Assembly: GCF_900044055.2 (NCBI RefSeq)
Contig: NZ_FCOX02000066.1
Span: forward strand, 1 to 36,047
Source: Caballeronia calidae
GTDB lineage: Bacteria > Pseudomonadota > Gammaproteobacteria > Burkholderiales > Burkholderiaceae
DNA: 36,047 nt
Reading direction: 5' to 3'
This document shows positions 6,454 through 15,577 of this stretch, piece by piece. The notes beneath the pieces are model-generated. The model made no database searches, had not been told where the DNA came from, and saw only the letters and a list, made by a program, of their open reading frames with translations. The position numbers were made by a program, and so were the translations under genes. Position 1 is the first letter of the stretch. Every line of letters begins with the position of its first letter.

Positions 6454-8046
6454 GTGCGTTCCAGCAAGCTTGTTTCATTGACCCATGCAGCGAGCCTGAT
6501 CGGCGATGGCGACATCGTCACCGTGAGCTCGTCGAGCGGTCTCGGCTGCCCCGACGCGATGCTCGCCGCGATCGGCGCGCGCTTCGACGCCGAAGGCCAT
6601 CCCCGCAATCTGACGATGCTGCATCCCATCGCCGCCGGCGACATGTACGGGATCAAGGGCATCGATCACATCGCGAAGGAAGGACTGATCCGGACGGTCA
6701 TTGCCGGCTCGTTTCCGAGCGGCCCGTCGAGCCTGCCGATGCCCGGCATCTGGCATCTCGTCACCGACAACATCATTCGCGCCTACAACCTGCCGAGCGG
6801 CGTGCTCTTCGACATGCATCGCGAAGTCGCGGCGAAGCGGCCCGGCGTGCTGACCAAGGTCGGACTCGATACCTATGTCGATCCCGATCGTCAGGGCGGC
6901 GCGATGAATGCGCAGGCAGCCGAACATCCGATCGTCGAGAAAGTCACGTTCGCGGGCGACGAATGGCTGCACTACCGGAACTTCGTGCCGCGCGTCGCCA
7001 TCGTGCGCGCGACCACGGCGGACGAGCGCGGCAACCTCTCGTTCGAACATGAAGGCGCGCTGCTCGGCGGACGCGATCAGGCGCTTGCCGCGCGCAACAA
7101 CGGCGGCATCGTGATCGCGCAGGTGAAGCGCGTCGTGAAGGCCGGTTCGCTGCACACGCAACAGGTGCACATTCCGTGCAATCTCGTGGACTACGTGGTC
7201 GTCGATCCCGATCAGAAGCAGACCACGCAGATCGAATACGACCCGGAAATCAGCGGCGAAGTGAAGCTGCCGGACAGCGCATTCGCATACGCCGAATGGA
7301 ACGCCGACAAGGTGATCGCGCGCCGCGCCGCGATGGAGCTCGCCCAGAACGATGCCGTGAATCTGGGCTTCGGCATCTCCGCGAACGTGCCGCGCATTCT
7401 GCTCGAAGAGGGCTATCGCGACGATGTGACGTGGGTGATCGAACAGGGCGCGGTCGGCGGCGTGCCGCTTCTGGGCTTCGCGTTCGGTTGCTCGGGCAAT
7501 GCCGACGCGATCATGCCGTCGCCGTCGCAATTCGTGTACTTCCAGGGCGGCGGCTTCGACGTATCGCTGCTGTCGTTCCTGCAAGTGGACCGCTTCGGCA
7601 ACGTGAACGTGTCGAAGCTGCCGAGCAAGCCTTATCTCACCGCCGGTTGCGGCGGCTTCATCGACATCACGACACATGCGAAGCGCATCGTCTTCAGCGG
7701 CTATTTCACGGCGGGCGCGAAGATCGAAGTGGGCGATGGCCGCCTGAAGATCATCAAGGAAGGCAAGAAGAAGTTCATCGCCGATGTCGATCACGTGACG
7801 TTCAGCGGCCGCATGGGACGGCGACGCGATCAGCAAGCGCTGTACGTCACCGAGCGCTGCGTGATCCGGCTCGGCGATACGGGGCTCGAAGTAATCGAGA
7901 TTGCGCCGGGCGTCGATCTGCGCAAGGACGTGCTCGATCAATGCGAGATCGAACTGGCCGTCTCTCCTGTCCTCAAGACCATGGATGCGTCGATTTTCAC
8001 GGACGCGCCGTTCGGCCTTCGACTGAAGGAGGCGCGTCATGGCTGA
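6454..8046 (+). CDS. Fused acyl-CoA transferase (family I, propionate CoA-transferase/YdiF-like)
   Basis: A 530-residue enzyme that moves CoA between acyl groups. It contains both alpha- and beta-type halves of family I CoA-transferases in one chain: the N-terminal half with TVSSSSGLGCPDAML and VRATTADERGNLSFE, and the C-terminal half with AVNLGFGISANVP and VIEQGAVGG. Glu330 in the latter is the expected covalent catalytic residue; the GG/FGCSGNADAI and FDVSLLSFLQVD segments that follow are also typical of the YdiF/Pct group. The GTG start at 6454 has a good AGGAG site (6442-6446). It is the first gene of the LacI-controlled operon and overlaps the next gene by eight bases. I infer that it activates a carboxylic acid made by downstream pathway enzymes; the acyl substrate cannot be read from the sequence. 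Confidence 0.9.
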   Translation: MRSSKLVSLTHAASLIGDGDIVTVSSSSGLGCPDAMLAAIGARFDAEGHPRNLTMLHPIAAGDMYGIKGIDHIAKEGLIRTVIAGSFPSGPSSLPMPGIWHLVTDNIIRAYNLPSGVLFDMHREVAAKRPGVLTKVGLDTYVDPDRQGGAMNAQAAEHPIVEKVTFAGDEWLHYRNFVPRVAIVRATTADERGNLSFEHEGALLGGRDQALAARNNGGIVIAQVKRVVKAGSLHTQQVHIPCNLVDYVVVDPDQKQTTQIEYDPEISGEVKLPDSAFAYAEWNADKVIARRAAMELAQNDAVNLGFGISANVPRILLEEGYRDDVTWVIEQGAVGGVPLLGFAFGCSGNADAIMPSPSQFVYFQGGGFDVSLLSFLQVDRFGNVNVSKLPSKPYLTAGCGGFIDITTHAKRIVFSGYFTAGAKIEVGDGRLKIIKEGKKKFIADVDHVTFSGRMGRRRDQQALYVTERCVIRLGDTGLEVIEIAPGVDLRKDVLDQCEIELAVSPVLKTMDASIFTDAPFGLRLKEARHG

Positions 8047-8821
8047 GCCGCAACTCATTCACATCGAGATGCAGAAGGCCGTCGCGATCGTCACGCTGAA
8101 CCGGCCCGACAAGCTGAATGCGCTGACGCCCGAGATGCTCGAACAACTCGAATGTGCAGCGGCGCAGCTCGAAGCGGATGCAAACGTGCGTGCCGTCGTG
8201 CTCACGGGCGCGGGCGAGCGCGCGTTCTGCGTCGGCGCCGATATCAACCAGTGGTCCGCGCTCGCGCCGCTCGACATGTGGCGCGTGTGGGTCGCGCGCG
8301 GTCATCGCATCTTCGATCGCTGGGCTGCGCTGCGTCTGCCGGTCGTCGCGGCGATCAACGGCCCGGCGTTCGGCGGCGGTCTCGAACTGGCCGCGATTGC
8401 CGACGTGCGCGTGGCCGATCCCGGCGCCACGTTCGCGCTGCCCGAAGCCAGCATCGCGACCTGCCCCGGATGGTCGGGCACGCAGCGGCTCGTCTCGCTG
8501 ATCGGCCCGAGCCATGTGAAGTCGCTGGCGCTCACCGGCAGGCGCATCGACGCTCAGCGCGCGTATGGCATCGGACTGATCGATGAAATCTCCGCGCCGA
8601 AAGAATCGCTCGCGGCCGCCATCGCCATCGCTGAAAAGATCGCGACGCTCGCGCCCGTCTCCGTGCAACTGACGAAGCAACTGATCAACGCCGCCTCGGG
8701 ATTCGGGACCGGCGCAACCCTGGAAGCCATGGCAGGCGCACTGTCCGCAACGACGCAGGACGCGCGCGAAGGCATGGCGAGTTTCCGCGAACGGCGCCCG
8801 GCGCAATACGAGGGTCAATGA
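8039..8821 (+). CDS. Enoyl-CoA hydratase/isomerase family protein
   Basis: A 260-residue crotonase-fold protein. Visible marks are NRPDKLNALTPEM near the N-terminus, AFCVGADI forming part of the oxyanion hole, NGPAFGGGLELAAIADVRVA with the first conserved glutamate (~residue 118), and FALPEASI...GTQRL with the second (~residue 136). Both acid residues used in water addition are present, so hydratase activity is plausible, though the family also holds isomerases, hydrolases and decarboxylases. The ATG has a strong GGAGG site and overlaps the CoA-transferase gene, implying coupled expression. Its likely substrate is the CoA ester made by that transferase. Exact reaction is inference. Confidence 0.9.
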   Translation: MAEPQLIHIEMQKAVAIVTLNRPDKLNALTPEMLEQLECAAAQLEADANVRAVVLTGAGERAFCVGADINQWSALAPLDMWRVWVARGHRIFDRWAALRLPVVAAINGPAFGGGLELAAIADVRVADPGATFALPEASIATCPGWSGTQRLVSLIGPSHVKSLALTGRRIDAQRAYGIGLIDEISAPKESLAAAIAIAEKIATLAPVSVQLTKQLINAASGFGTGATLEAMAGALSATTQDAREGMASFRERRPAQYEGQ

Positions 8822-8822
8822 C

Positions 8823-10352
8823 ATGACGTACGACACCGCAACCACGCTCCTGAAGAGCGATAACGCAACGAATCATGAGGTCTTTCGCGGCCGCATGTAC
8901 ATCGACGGCAAGTGGACCGAGTCTGCGAGCGAACAGCGCTTCGAGCGTCGCAGCCCCGCGCACGGGCACGTCGTCAGCACGTTCCCGGAAGCCACGGCCG
9001 CGGACGTCGAGCTTGCCATCGCAGCCGCCGATGCCGCCTTCCGTCACGGTCGATGGCCGAAGCTCAAAGGCGCGGAGCGCGCGCGCGTTCTTCTCGCCAT
9101 CGCCGATGGCATCAAGGCCCGCGTCGAAAAGATGTCGCTTATCGAATCGCTCGAAACGGGCAAGCCGCTTGCGCAGGCGCGCGGCGAAGTGTCGGGCTGC
9201 GTCGATCTCTGGCAATACGCGGCGAGCCTTGCGCGCACGACCAGCGGCGATGCTTACGACACCCTCGGCGAAGACATGCTCGGCATCGTGCTGCGTCAGC
9301 CGGTCGGCGTGGTCGGTCTCATCACGCCGTGGAATTTCCCGCTGTGGATTCTTTCGCAGAAGCTGCCGTTCGCGCTGGCCGCCGGCTGTACGTGTGTCGT
9401 CAAGCCGAGCGAGCTGACGTCGAGCACCACCGTCATGCTGATGGAGATTCTCGAAGAAGCCGGTGTGCCCGCCGGCGTCGTCAATGTGGTGACGGGCAAA
9501 GGGCCGTCCGTCGGCCAGCCGCTCGCGGAGCACGACGCCATCGACATGTTGTCGTTCACCGGATCGACGCGCGTCGGCAGCCTGCTTGGCGGACTCGCAT
9601 CGAAGAAGCTGAAGAAGGTCGCGCTCGAACTCGGCGGCAAGAATCCGCAGATCGTTTTCCCCGATTGCGACTGGGACGCGATGATCGACGCCGTCGTATT
9701 CGGCGTGTATTTCAACGCGGGCGAATGCTGCAACAGCGGCAGCCGCGTGCTGGTGCATGAATCCATCGCGGAGCGATTCGCGCAGGCGGTCGTCGAGCGC
9801 GCACGGCAGGTGCCCGTTGGTGATCCGCTGCATCCCGATTGCAAGATCGGCGCGATCGTCAGCGAGCACCAGTTGAGCGAGATCGTCGGCAACATCGAAA
9901 AGGGCGTGGCCGCCGGCGCGCGGCTGCGTCTGGGCGGCAAGCGTTACGACGCGCAAGGCCTCTATCTCGAACCGACCATCATCAGCGACGTCACGCCCGA
10001 CATGAGCATCGCGCGCGAAGAGATCTTCGGCCCCGTGCTCGCGATCATCCCCTTCTCCGATGCCACGCAGGCAATCGAGATCGCCAACGACACCGCCTAC
10101 GGCCTCTCCGCCGCCGTCTGGAGCCGTGACATCGACACCTGTCTGACCGTTGCGCGCGGCATCGATGCAGGCACGGTCTGGGTCAACACCTTCCTCGATG
10201 GCTATCCCGAACTGCCCTTCGGCGGCTTCAAGTCGAGCGGCGTGGGACGCGAACTCGGCAAGCAGGCCGTCGAAGACTACACCGAGACGAAGACGATCCA
10301 GCTTCATATCGGCGAGCGCAGGAACTGGTGGTTGCCGCGCCCGGCGGCCTGA
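8823..10352 (+). CDS. NAD(P)-dependent aldehyde dehydrogenase
   Basis: A 509-residue member of the aldehyde dehydrogenase superfamily, oxidising an aldehyde to an acid with NAD(P). Motifs run in the usual order: TPWNFPLWILSQKLP (cofactor site), KPSELTSSTTV, SFTGSTRVG, the general base Glu269 in LELGGKNPQ, and the catalytic region FNAGECCNSGSR with Cys303 as the expected nucleophile, then EEIFGPVLAI and the C-terminal PFGGFKSSGVGRELG. It begins one base after the previous stop. Closest in style to betaine/gamma-aminobutyraldehyde dehydrogenases, but substrate cannot be fixed. In this operon it probably converts an aldehyde released by the aldolase-like DUF993 protein or by GMC oxidation to the acid used by the CoA-transferase. 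Confidence 0.93.
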   Translation: MTYDTATTLLKSDNATNHEVFRGRMYIDGKWTESASEQRFERRSPAHGHVVSTFPEATAADVELAIAAADAAFRHGRWPKLKGAERARVLLAIADGIKARVEKMSLIESLETGKPLAQARGEVSGCVDLWQYAASLARTTSGDAYDTLGEDMLGIVLRQPVGVVGLITPWNFPLWILSQKLPFALAAGCTCVVKPSELTSSTTVMLMEILEEAGVPAGVVNVVTGKGPSVGQPLAEHDAIDMLSFTGSTRVGSLLGGLASKKLKKVALELGGKNPQIVFPDCDWDAMIDAVVFGVYFNAGECCNSGSRVLVHESIAERFAQAVVERARQVPVGDPLHPDCKIGAIVSEHQLSEIVGNIEKGVAAGARLRLGGKRYDAQGLYLEPTIISDVTPDMSIAREEIFGPVLAIIPFSDATQAIEIANDTAYGLSAAVWSRDIDTCLTVARGIDAGTVWVNTFLDGYPELPFGGFKSSGVGRELGKQAVEDYTETKTIQLHIGERRNWWLPRPAA

Positions 10353-10431
10353 TCACGAATCGAAAGATACATGCCCGCCGTCGGGCTCACGAGAAAGCCC
10401 GTCAAGAGAGCGTTTCATCATGGAGACAAAG

Positions 10432-11688
10432 ATGTTCAAGATGCGTATTGCTGCAATCGCAGTGGGTCTCGTTGCGTGCCACGCGCTGTCCGCGGCCGCC
10501 GCCGACACCAAGCAGGTGGAAGTCATGCACTGGTGGACTTCCGGCGGTGAAGCGAAGGCGCTCACCGTTCTCAAGGACGGTTTGAAGACCAAAGGCTTTG
10601 CGTGGAAGGACAGCCCCATCGCGGGCGGCGGCGGCGAAGCTGCGCGCACGGTGCTGAAGGCGCGCGTTGCCTCGGGCAATCCGCCGGATGCGATCCAGAT
10701 GCTCGGCTTCACGATCCCCGAGTATGCGCAGGAAGACTATCTGCAGAACCTCGATGCCGTTGCATCGAAGGAAGGCTGGGACAAGCTCGTGCCCCCGCCG
10801 ATCCAGAAGTTTTCGAAACCCGATGGACACTGGATCGCCGCGCCCGTCGACGTGCATCGCACGAACTGGATCTGGGCGAACAAGAAGATCTTCGACGAGT
10901 TGAAGCTCACGCCGCCGAAAACCTTCGATGAACTGGTCGCCGCTGCCGACAAGATCCGCAAGGCCGGCTATATCCCGCTCGCGCATGGCGGACAGCCATG
11001 GCAGGAAGCGACGATCTTCGACAGCGCCGTGATGTCCGCGGGCGGGCCGAAGTTCTACCAGCAGGCGCTCGTCAAGCTCGACCCCGGCGCGCTCGGCTCG
11101 AAGACCATGGAGAAGGCCTTCGACCAGATGCGCGCGCTGCGCGGCATGGTCGATCCCAACTTCCCGGGCCGCGACTGGAACCTCGCCACGTCGATGGTGA
11201 TCAACGGCAAGGCCGCGATGCAGATCATGGGCGACTGGGCGAAGGGCGAGTTCGCATCGGCGGGCAAGCAGCCGAACGCCGACTATCTGTGCTTCCAGTA
11301 TCCGGGCACGGAAGGCGCCTTCATCTTCAACACCGACCAGTTCGCCACCTTCAAGAAGGGCGACGCGAGTCTGCCGGGTGAATACGCGTTCGCATCGACG
11401 ATCATGGACCGTGGCGTGCAAGCGAAATTCAACCAGATCAAAGGCTCGATTCCCGCGCGCCTCGACGTGCCTCAGGACGGCTTCGACGAATGCGGCAAGA
11501 AGTCGATGAGCGACATGCGCGCCGCCCTCAAGACCGATTCGATGGTCGGCAGCTTCGCGCACGGACACGCCATGCCGGATGGTCCGAAGAACGCGGTCTA
11601 TGACGTCGTCACGCACTTCTTCAATTCGAACCAGTCCTCTGCCGATGCGGTGAAGGCGCTCGTCGCGGCCGTGAAGAACGCGCAGTAA
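10432..11688 (+). CDS. Sugar ABC transporter substrate-binding protein (glucose/mannose GtsA-like)
   Basis: A 418-residue periplasmic binding protein of the family 1 extracellular solute-binding group. The signal peptide is MFKMRIAAIAVGLVACHALS with likely cleavage after the AAAA run before DTKQ. The mature start VEVMHWWTSGGE and segments GNPPDAIQM, WIAAPVDVHRTNWIWANK and MQIMGDWAKGEF resemble the glucose/mannose (GtsA) branch, in which aromatic residues line the sugar site. I chose the ATG at 10432 because GGAGAC lies directly upstream; an ATG at 10420 would add four residues. It follows the aldehyde dehydrogenase by 79 bases and heads a complete importer with two permeases and an ATPase. 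Ligand: probably a hexose, glycoside or related polyol; not determinable. Confidence 0.92.
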   Translation: MFKMRIAAIAVGLVACHALSAAAADTKQVEVMHWWTSGGEAKALTVLKDGLKTKGFAWKDSPIAGGGGEAARTVLKARVASGNPPDAIQMLGFTIPEYAQEDYLQNLDAVASKEGWDKLVPPPIQKFSKPDGHWIAAPVDVHRTNWIWANKKIFDELKLTPPKTFDELVAAADKIRKAGYIPLAHGGQPWQEATIFDSAVMSAGGPKFYQQALVKLDPGALGSKTMEKAFDQMRALRGMVDPNFPGRDWNLATSMVINGKAAMQIMGDWAKGEFASAGKQPNADYLCFQYPGTEGAFIFNTDQFATFKKGDASLPGEYAFASTIMDRGVQAKFNQIKGSIPARLDVPQDGFDECGKKSMSDMRAALKTDSMVGSFAHGHAMPDGPKNAVYDVVTHFFNSNQSSADAVKALVAAVKNAQ

Positions 11689-11704
11689 GCCAACTGGTCC
11701 TCAT

Positions 11705-11734
11705 GCGGAGGCGGTGCTGCGCGCCGCTATCCGC
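11705..11734 (+). other. Stem-loop between binding-protein gene and first permease gene
   Basis: GCGGA-g-GCGG (11705-11714) can pair with CCGC-ta-TCCGC (11724-11734) around a nine-base loop. Hairpins in this place often protect the upstream binding-protein mRNA or reduce permease expression, which would explain a binding protein made in excess. The fold is imperfect and no T-run follows. Confidence 0.4.
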
Positions 11735-11766
11735 GAGGCTCGTCATCTCCGACGACAGGTGTTGCC

Positions 11767-12741
11767 ATGCTCTTGCACAATCGCGCCCACGGGGCGCCCG
11801 CTCTGGAAAATCTGAAGCACGGCTCGGACTACAGTCCGACGAACAGGCGATCGACCTTGCGCAATCGCTTCGAAGCCGTCCTGCCGAAGCTCGTCCTCAG
11901 TCCGACGCTGATCATCACACTGATCTTCGTGTACGGATTCATCGTCTGGACCACGCTGCTTTCGTTCACGCGCTCACGCGCTTTCGCCAACTTTCACTGG
12001 GCCGGACTCCTGCAATACGGCCGCGTGTGGGACCACCCGCGCTGGCATGTGGCGATAGGCAACCTCGGCATCTATGCATCGCTCTATGTCGTGCTTTGCA
12101 TGGCGATCGGCCTCGGCCTCGCGATCCTGCTCGATCAGCGCATTCGCGCCGAAGGCGGTCTGCGCGCGCTGTTTCTCTATCCGATGGCGCTCTCGTTCAT
12201 CGTCACAGGCACCGCGTGGAAGTGGATTCTCAATCCCGGTCTCGGCCTGACCAAGCTGTTCCATGACTGGGGGTGGACGAGCTTCCAATTCGACTGGATC
12301 ATCAGCGACGACATGGCGATCTACACCGTCGTCATCGCCGCCGTGTGGCAGGCCTCGGGCTTCGTGATGGCGATGTTTCTCGCCGGCCTGCGCGGCATCG
12401 ACCAGGAACAGGTGAAGGCCGCGTCCATCGACGGTGCGCGCATGCCGGCGATCTATCGCCGCATCATCATTCCGCAACTGCGTCCCGTGTTCGTATCCGC
12501 GTTCGTGATCCTCGTGCATCTGGCCGTCAAGAGCTATGAACTCGTCATCGCGTTGACGGGCGCGGGCCCCGGCTACTCGACCGAACTGCCCTCGACCTTC
12601 ATGTACTCGTTCACGTTCACCCGCAACGAGCTCGGCATGGGCGCGGCGAGCGCGGTGATGATGCTGTGCACCGTCGCGGCCATCATGGTGCCCTATCTCT
12701 ATTCCGAAATGCGACCGCGCCGCAAGAGCGCCGGCCACTGA
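11767..12741 (+). CDS. Sugar ABC transporter permease 1 (MalF/UgpA type)
   Basis: A 324-residue inner-membrane permease. About six hydrophobic segments are visible, beginning KLVLSPTLIITLIFVYGFIV. The cytoplasmic EAA-type loop reads VKAASIDGARMPAIYRRIIIPQLRP, which docks on the ATPase. A polar N-terminal extension of ~35 residues precedes the first membrane segment, as in many sugar permeases. The ATG at 11767 has only a modest AGGT site. It is separated from the binding-protein gene by 78 bases containing a stem-loop, and from the second permease by 29 bases. Family and role in the importer are firm. Confidence 0.93.
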   Translation: MLLHNRAHGAPALENLKHGSDYSPTNRRSTLRNRFEAVLPKLVLSPTLIITLIFVYGFIVWTTLLSFTRSRAFANFHWAGLLQYGRVWDHPRWHVAIGNLGIYASLYVVLCMAIGLGLAILLDQRIRAEGGLRALFLYPMALSFIVTGTAWKWILNPGLGLTKLFHDWGWTSFQFDWIISDDMAIYTVVIAAVWQASGFVMAMFLAGLRGIDQEQVKAASIDGARMPAIYRRIIIPQLRPVFVSAFVILVHLAVKSYELVIALTGAGPGYSTELPSTFMYSFTFTRNELGMGAASAVMMLCTVAAIMVPYLYSEMRPRRKSAGH

Positions 12742-12770
12742 CTCATCCCATAGCCTTTCAGGAGACAACG

Positions 12771-13664
12771 ATGGCTACCAAGACCTGGGACTCGCCGCAG
12801 ATGGTGGTGGGCAAGCACAACTACGTCTCGCGAATCGTCATCTATTCGCTGCTGACGATCGCGGCCGTGGTCTATCTCGTGCCGCTGCTCGTGATGCTGC
12901 TGACTTCGTTCAAGCCGCTTCCCGAAGTGTATTCCGGCAATATCCTCGCGCTGCCGCATCAATGGACGATTGCCGCGTGGGAAAAAGCATGGGGCTCGGC
13001 CTGCGTGGGACTCGACTGCTCGGGCGTCAAGGGCTTCTTCTGGAATTCATTCCGGATGGTCTTCGCGGCCGTGGCGGTTTCAACGCTGCTCGGCGCATTG
13101 AATGGCTATGTGCTGACCAAATGGCGCTTCAAGGGCGATAACCTGCTGTTCGGCCTGATCCTGTTCGGATGCTTCATCCCGTTCCAGATCGTGTTGATTC
13201 CGATGGCGTCCTTTCTCGGCAAGATCGGTCTCGCGCAATCGATCACCGGCCTCGTGTTCGTGCATGTGGTCTATGGCCTCTGCTTCACGACGCTCTACTT
13301 CCGCAACTACTACATCGCGTTCCCGGATGAACTGGTGAAAGCCGCGATGATCGACGGTGCGCGCTTCTTTCGCATCTTCTTTCGCATCCTGCTTCCCAAC
13401 TCGGTGCCGATCATCACGGTCACCGTGATCTGGCAGTTCACGAACATCTGGAACGACTTCCTGTTCGGCGCTTCGTTCACGACGGGCAGTTCCGCGCCGA
13501 TCACCGTCGCGCTGAACAACATCGTGAATACGTCGACGGGCGTGAAGGAATACAACGTCCACATGGCCACGGCCATGATCGCCGCACTGCCGACGCTGTT
13601 CGTCTACATCGTGGGTGGTCGCTATTTCGTTCGCGGTCTGATGGCCGGCTCGGTCAAGGGGTAA
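12771..13664 (+). CDS. Sugar ABC transporter permease 2 (MalG/UgpE type)
   Basis: A 297-residue permease that pairs with the preceding one. Hydrophobic segments start with IVIYSLLTIAAVVYLVPLLV, followed by the periplasmic region with PEVYSGNILALP. The EAA loop is LVKAAMIDGARFFRIFFRILLPNSVP. The C-terminus GGRYFVRGLMAGSVKG is the usual end of this subfamily. The start at 12771 is set by an AGGAGA site seven bases upstream. An unusual feature is the short insert with two cysteines (GSACVGLDCSG) before the second membrane segment, also seen in GtsC-like permeases. It lies 3 bases before the ATPase gene. Confidence 0.93.
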   Translation: MATKTWDSPQMVVGKHNYVSRIVIYSLLTIAAVVYLVPLLVMLLTSFKPLPEVYSGNILALPHQWTIAAWEKAWGSACVGLDCSGVKGFFWNSFRMVFAAVAVSTLLGALNGYVLTKWRFKGDNLLFGLILFGCFIPFQIVLIPMASFLGKIGLAQSITGLVFVHVVYGLCFTTLYFRNYYIAFPDELVKAAMIDGARFFRIFFRILLPNSVPIITVTVIWQFTNIWNDFLFGASFTTGSSAPITVALNNIVNTSTGVKEYNVHMATAMIAALPTLFVYIVGGRYFVRGLMAGSVKG

Positions 13665-13667
13665 ATC

Positions 13668-14774
13668 ATGTCTTCTCTGCACGTATCCAAGGTTCGCAAG
13701 GCCTACGGCTCCACCGAGATCCTCAAGGAAATCAATATCGATGTCGACGACGGCGACTTCCTCGTGCTCGTCGGGCCGTCGGGCTGCGGCAAGTCCACGC
13801 TGCTTTCGCTGATCGCGGGACTCGATACGCTCTCGGGCGGCGAAATCCGCATCGGCAACGACAAGGTCAACGACCTGCATCCGAGCGAGCGCGACATCGC
13901 GATGGTGTTTCAAAGCTATGCGCTCTATCCGAACATGGCTGTGGGACAGAACATCAGCTTCGGGCTGGAGATGCGCAAGGTCTCGAAGAGCGAGCGCCAA
14001 AAGGCCGTGCAGGAAGCCGCGCGTCTCTTGCAGATCGAGCATCTGCTCGACCGCCGTCCGGGCCAGCTTTCGGGCGGCCAGCGTCAGCGTGTCGCGATGG
14101 GCCGCGCGCTTGTCCGTCATCCGAAGATCTTTCTGTTCGATGAACCGCTGTCGAACCTCGATGCGAAACTGCGCGTCGATATGCGCACCGAGATCAAGAA
14201 GCTGCATCAGCGCCTCGGCGCGACGATCGTCTACGTGACGCACGACCAGATCGAAGCGATGACGCTCGCGACGCGCATCGCCGTGATGAAAGGCGGCGTA
14301 CTGCAGCAGCTCGGCACGCCCGCCGAGGTCTACAACACGCCTGCGAATACGTTCGTCGCCACCTTCATGGGTTCGCCGTCGATGAACCTGATTCCCGCGC
14401 GCATCGAGCGGGCGGATGGTTCGCTTCGGCTTTGCGTCGGCGAAGGTCACAGCGCAATCGCGCTCGATCTGCCCACGCAAAGCGCGGCCGTCGATCGCTA
14501 CGTCGGCAAGAAGGTGATCGCCGGTCTTCGGCCCGAGGCGATCGGCGTCGAGAACGAGCGCGCCGCCGCGGCGCTGCGCACCGTGCCCGTGACGATCAAC
14601 GTGCTCGAACCGACAGGCCCCGACACACTCGCCGTGCTCGATCTCGGCGGCATGGAAGTATCCGCGCGTCTCGGTGCGGACATGCCGCATGCGTCGGGCG
14701 AGCGATGCGAATTGCGCGTCGACCTGTCGAAGCTCGTGCTGTTCGATGCCGACACGGAAGTGCGGATTCACTGA
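13668..14774 (+). CDS. Sugar ABC transporter ATP-binding protein (MalK/UgpC type)
   Basis: A 368-residue ATPase that powers the importer from the cytoplasmic side. Walker A is GPSGCGKST (~36-44), the Q-loop is MVFQSYALYPNM, the ABC signature is LSGGQRQRVAMGRALV (~131-146), Walker B is IFLFDEPLSNLDAKLR, and the switch histidine is in VYVTHDQIEAM. The C-terminal ~130 residues form the regulatory TOBE/OB domain (AGLRPEAIG). Such ATPases are often shared between sugar importers, but here the gene lies inside the operon between permease and dehydrogenase genes. It is followed after 14 bases by the SDR gene. No oddities seen. Confidence 0.95.
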   Translation: MSSLHVSKVRKAYGSTEILKEINIDVDDGDFLVLVGPSGCGKSTLLSLIAGLDTLSGGEIRIGNDKVNDLHPSERDIAMVFQSYALYPNMAVGQNISFGLEMRKVSKSERQKAVQEAARLLQIEHLLDRRPGQLSGGQRQRVAMGRALVRHPKIFLFDEPLSNLDAKLRVDMRTEIKKLHQRLGATIVYVTHDQIEAMTLATRIAVMKGGVLQQLGTPAEVYNTPANTFVATFMGSPSMNLIPARIERADGSLRLCVGEGHSAIALDLPTQSAAVDRYVGKKVIAGLRPEAIGVENERAAAALRTVPVTINVLEPTGPDTLAVLDLGGMEVSARLGADMPHASGERCELRVDLSKLVLFDADTEVRIH

Positions 14775-14788
14775 CGGATGGTACAGCC

Positions 14789-15568
14789 ATGAGCAAGCCA
14801 GAGGGAAAGCGTTCGACCGCATTGGTGACGGGCGCGCGGCGCGGTATCGGCAGATCGATCTGCGTGGCGCTCGCGCGGCGCGGCTTCGATGTCGTGCTGA
14901 CGGATGTCGTGCATGACGAAGACGCGGATACGACCTGCGCGCTGGTGCGCGACGAAGGCCGCGACGCGCTGTTCATACGAAGCGACCTGAGCGATGTGGC
15001 CTCGCATGCGCGTGTCGTCGAAGAAGCCGTGCGCTTCAAAGGCAGCATCGAATGTCTCGTGAACAACGCGGGCATCGGTTCGCCCAGCCGCGGCGATCTG
15101 CTCGACGTCTCGCCGCAAGCCTTCGATGCCGTGCTCGGCGTCAACCTGCGCGGCACGTTTTTCATGACGCAGGCGGTTGCACTACATATGGCGTCGGTGA
15201 CGTCGGGCGTCGCGCGGTCGATCGTCACGGTGTCGTCCGTATCGGCGGAAATGGCATCGCCCGAACGCGCCGAATACTGCGTATCCAAATCCGCGCTGCC
15301 GATGATGACGCGCCTGTTCGCGTTGCGGCTCGCGAGCGCGAACGTCGGCGTATTCGAAGTGCGGCCCGGCATCATCCGCACGCCGATGACGGCGGGCGTC
15401 GCGCAAAAGTACGAAGCGCGTTTCGGCGAAGGCCTCGTGCCCGCCGGACGCTGGGGCGAAAGCGACGAAGTAGGCCAGGCCGTCGCGACGCTCGCCGATG
15501 GCGCGCTGCCCTTTGCAACGGGCAGCGTCGTCAATGTGGATGGCGGCCTGTCCATCCCTGCCTTCTGA
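14789..15568 (+). CDS. Short-chain dehydrogenase/reductase (3-ketoacyl-ACP reductase-like)
   Basis: A 259-residue Rossmann-fold oxidoreductase. The cofactor motif is TGARRGIG (glycine-rich, ~16-23), NNAGIG follows at the end of strand four, and the catalytic set is Ser in VSSVSAEMA (~149) and Tyr-x-x-x-Lys in EYCVSK (~162-166). The C-terminus with GSVVNVDGGLSIP is standard. The acidic residue after the second strand (VVLTDVVHDED) suggests NAD(H) preference. The ATG at 14789 was preferred to upstream frames that run through the ATPase gene. In context it probably oxidises a hydroxyl of the sugar-derived intermediate; it was likely named after fatty-acid reductases only by resemblance. Confidence 0.9.
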   Translation: MSKPEGKRSTALVTGARRGIGRSICVALARRGFDVVLTDVVHDEDADTTCALVRDEGRDALFIRSDLSDVASHARVVEEAVRFKGSIECLVNNAGIGSPSRGDLLDVSPQAFDAVLGVNLRGTFFMTQAVALHMASVTSGVARSIVTVSSVSAEMASPERAEYCVSKSALPMMTRLFALRLASANVGVFEVRPGIIRTPMTAGVAQKYEARFGEGLVPAGRWGESDEVGQAVATLADGALPFATGSVVNVDGGLSIPAF

Positions 15569-15577
15569 GCGACCGAC